In this document: piece after piece, positions 61,701-64,000 of the stretch
Layout of the letters: each line of letters starts with the position of its first letter
Numbering within the stretch: the stretch's first letter is position 1
DNA from: Haematobia irritans
Taxonomy: Eukaryota > Arthropoda > Insecta > Diptera > Muscidae
Assembly (NCBI RefSeq): GCF_050003625.1
Contig: NC_134398.1
Coordinates: 197,787,700 to 197,851,699, forward strand
Reading direction: 5' to 3'
Length of the DNA: 64,000 nucleotides
Notes under the pieces: generated by a model
Told to the model about the DNA's origin: nothing
Seen by the model: only the letters and a program-made list of their open reading frames with translations
The model's database searches: none
Program-made: the position numbers and the translations under genes

Positions 61701-62255
61701 TATTTCTTTAGAAAATTGTGTCAAAATTTTATTTCTATAGAAAATTGTGTCAAAATTTTATTTCCAAAGAAAATTTTGTCAAAATTTTATTTCCAGAGAA
61801 AATTTTGTCAAAATTTTATTTCTAGAGAAAACTTTTGCAAAATTTTATTTCTATAGAAAAATTTTGTTAAAATTTTATTTCTACAGAAAATTTTGTTAAA
61901 ATTTTATTTCTACAGAAAATTTTGTTAAAATTTTATTTCTATAGCAAATTTTGTCAAACTTTTATTGGCGCTGAAACCTTTCTCAAAATTTTATTTCCAT
62001 AGAAAATTTTGTTAAAATTTTATTTCTATAGAAAATGGTGTCAAAATTTTACTTCTATAGAAAATTTTGTCCGAATTTAATTTTTGTTCAAAATTTTGTC
62101 AACATTTTTTTTTTAAGTTTGTCAAAATTATTGAAAAGTTGGTCGAAATTGTATTTCTATTGTAAATTGATATACCTCTTTTTTCGAGGGGTATATTTTG
62201 TAAAATCTACCAAAATATCAATAATTCTACCAAACTGTAAAAAATCTACCGTGGA
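58730..62255 (+). mobile_element. Family A element, large array with SINE insertion
   Basis: Over 100 units of 29 bp run from about 58760 to 62150. The worn right module (TATACCTCTTTTTTCGAGGG, AAAATCTACCAAAATATC, AATTCTACCAAAC) ends near 62250. TTTGCGCAGAAAACTTTCT variants recur at 59702, 59818 and 61420, hinting at larger repeat blocks. A SINE interrupts at 60896-61248. The left terminus is missing. Confidence 0.83.
60896..61248 (-). mobile_element. SINE (family F), full length, minus strand, with 13-bp target duplication
   Basis: It starts with four GGTTA units (the AACCT tail in reverse), then GGTGGCAGCCC. The body follows, then the B box complement GGAATCGAACC (61181-61191) and the A box complement CATGCTAACCATTGCACCAC. 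The flanks TATTTCTATAGAA at 60883-60895 and 61249-61261 are an exact 13-bp duplication, drawn from the 29-bp satellite unit itself. The copy appears young. Confidence 0.93.
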
Positions 62256-62569
62256 TGCAACACTGTCAGTAACACAATAATGAGCAACGGTACGAGAAAT
62301 TGATTCACATTTAAATGCAGGAGGGCTCTAATGGTAGCCTCTTGTGTTTTTCAAGCCAAATATAAAGTAATCACACTTTCGCCTTTGAACTGCATGACGA
62401 ATAAAATTTTTTCTAAATGTAAAAAATCGAAATGAGTTTATACGCTTGTAAACAATAAACTGACACTGAACTGACACTGGAATTTTCGTTGGGTTACTTA
62501 AAATAGAAAGCCGACACCATGTACTGAACCTTAGGCGTAAGGTGAACCTAAGCCTTCAAAACGCTCAAG
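62256..62569. other. Unique sequence
   Basis: Nothing recognised. Confidence 0.4.
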
Positions 62570-62748
62570 AAATCAAATCTGGGTATCGGTCTATATAACG
62601 GCTGCGCTTGGACATATCGTCTCAAAATTTCACTACGGCCAAGAATGCATCCAATTTATAAGGTCTTAAATCAATATTTCTATATGTTACAAACAGAATG
62701 ACCAAGTTAATATACCTTCATCAGCATGCTAGGGAGGTGGGTACAGAA
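62570..62748 (-). mobile_element. Family B/D head fragment
   Basis: AAATCTGGGTATCGGTCTAT, ATCGTCTCAAAATTTCACTA, ATGTTACAAACAGAATGACC, AAGTTAATATACC, and GGGAGGTGGGTAC in place of the head hairpin. It lacks most of the GTCY tract. Confidence 0.65.
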
Positions 62749-63614
62749 AAAAAACAATTGGAACTAAAATGAATTTATGGTTCATTTAAGGCATGATGGG
62801 GGCACTCTCAACAATGAACAACGAAAGTAAAGTTGAAGTACTGGGTGTTGTGAAAAACTTTCATATTAAAGTTTTAATTGAATAATTTTATCACACTCTT
62901 TTTTCTATTCAACTGAAGCTATTGCAATTTCCTTTCCATAGTAGAAAATTAAATTTTTAAAGAGAAATACGATTGAAAATAAAACTACAAAAATTTATAT
63001 GCCCTCAATCATAAACTGTTTATTTAAATTTCCCCCCTCATAAAATAAAAACTTAATTCTAAATTATTTATGATTTCCTTAGTGAGTCATTCAAAAGCGT
63101 TGTTATATAAAATTGGAAATGAAGTGAGTGAACCATCCGTAATATATTACATCTCAACCCCCGTTTTTGTGAAAGTAAACTTTGCCTGAATGTCATGGGT
63201 ATTCGTTCCATTTTCAAAGAAATCAAACAACCTAGAAATTCATTAGCAATAAAATTTTAATTAATTTACGTTTTTCTCTTTATGGTTTTCAATAAATAAT
63301 TACTGGTTATAAATTATTCATAGATTTTTTACACGTTTTTCTATTTGAGTATTTGTGTTTCAATTGTTTTTCTGTAATATGTCATTGTTGTTGTTGTTCT
63401 ATAAATATTGAAATTTTATTTATTTTCCTCACGGGGTCCAGAGTATAGAGTTCTATACCCTACATGAAACATGCGACCTTATGGTTTAAAATGTAATACA
63501 AACAACCCCTAGTTATATGTCTACCTAATCATTTCAAAGTTTATGCAATGTAGAGACTAAAGTGAACCGAAAGGCATGTAGTCTAACAAAATTCTTGGAA
63601 AAGCAGTGATTTAT
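62749..63614. other. Unique AT-rich sequence
   Basis: A short GTT run lies near 63387. No gene recognised. Confidence 0.4.
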
Positions 63615-63905
63615 TATACCATTCACCATTATTGTTAAGTTTGTGCACCCAGAATAGGAATACCCATCGGACTTAGATATGTCCGTCAGTCCATCATGTA
63701 TTTTTGTATTCACAACAGCTCGCTATTTATGTATGATCGTCTTCATATTTGGCACATGGTCTTAATTTATCTCGGAGACCATATCTACTAATTTTAGGAA
63801 AATATGTTCAGATTTAGAATACTGCTCACATGTATATCGTTCACTCGGTCTACCAATTTTTTTTTTCTAATTTGATTTAAATTTTTCACAGCAAGAAGAA
63901 AGTTA
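63615..63905 (+). mobile_element. Family C head fragment, worn
   Basis: TATACCATTCACCATTATTG, GTTTGTGCACCCAGAATAGG, GACTTAGATATGTCCGTCAG, ATATTTGGCACATGGTCTTA and one repeat start (GTTCAGATTTAGAATACTGC). The GTCY tract is reduced to GTCCGTCAGTCC. Confidence 0.65.
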
Positions 63906-64000
63906 GCGTGAAGAAGCACGAGTGGCAACCGGACGAACATCATGACTATGATTACGGTTGACAATTGTACCAGAAATAACATCCTAAAATTTTAAGAAAA
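63906..64000. other. Window edge with possible family A terminus
   Basis: ACGAGTGGCAACCGGACG at 63919-63936 resembles the reversed A left terminus. Too short to be certain. Confidence 0.3.

Overview
The window looks like a gene-poor, AT-rich intergenic or intronic stretch from a higher fly, probably a calyptrate/muscid (house fly or stable fly type). I base that on the repeats: mini-me/DINE-1-like elements carrying GTCY microsatellites (a dipteran hallmark), a tRNA-derived SINE with an AACCT tail, mariner-type transposons, and decayed non-LTR retrotransposon pieces. The species call is an inference. I found no convincing host exon, rRNA gene, tRNA gene or CRISPR array.

For reference I name the repeat families by letter. 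Family A: 29-bp satellite arrays (core GTCAAAATTTT + ATTTCTATAG) carried by an element whose ends read CACGGTTGCCAC...GTGGCAACCGTG. Families B, C and D: three related mini-me-like families with a TATACCC...GGGTATA hairpin head, a GTCY tract and internal repeats of 153 bp; B and D end in GGCC-rich hairpins and TACTTGTTT. Family E: MITE with CCCAGCAAAAA termini. Family F: tRNA-like SINE. Family G: short repeat of about 110-180 bp. H: 250-bp MITE with TA target duplication. K: GC-richer unclassified repeat ending in a CAAA tract.

Layout: 1-890 unique; 893-2396 A array with an orientation switch, inserted against a LINE RNase H scrap; 3655-6837 composite B-A-B element; 7831-8072 long (TA)n; 8723-9082 tandem duplication; 9143-11218 B with a duplicated head; 12297-12810 A; 12811-14825 D containing a LINE RT scrap; 14903-15028 RNase H scrap; 15378-15952 E; 17298-18420 decayed mariner split by a SINE; 18826-21487 B/D head-to-head pair with nested A and SINEs; 22110-29825 a tandem segmental duplication dominated by a 6.6-kb A element with a 1541-bp higher-order repeat; 30065-30314 H; 31300-36235 A with C and a second higher-order repeat; 37366-40890 C fragments, A array, a deleted mariner and a composite B; 42660-43199 a near-perfect long inverted repeat; 43223-45251 D, B, B cluster; 46735-47657 second deleted mariner; 48222-50850 E, D, B and G pieces; 51692-56872 A hosting C and K; 57469-57804 SINE; 58730-62250 A hosting a SINE; 62570-63905 fragments of D and C.

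The only long protein-coding frames with recognisable function are the two mariner-family transposase catalytic domains (38806-39519 and 46897-47550). Both lack the DNA-binding half. One keeps an in-frame ATG; the other is frameshifted. Family A satellites occupy very roughly 20 kb of the window by eye and act as the landing ground for most other insertions.
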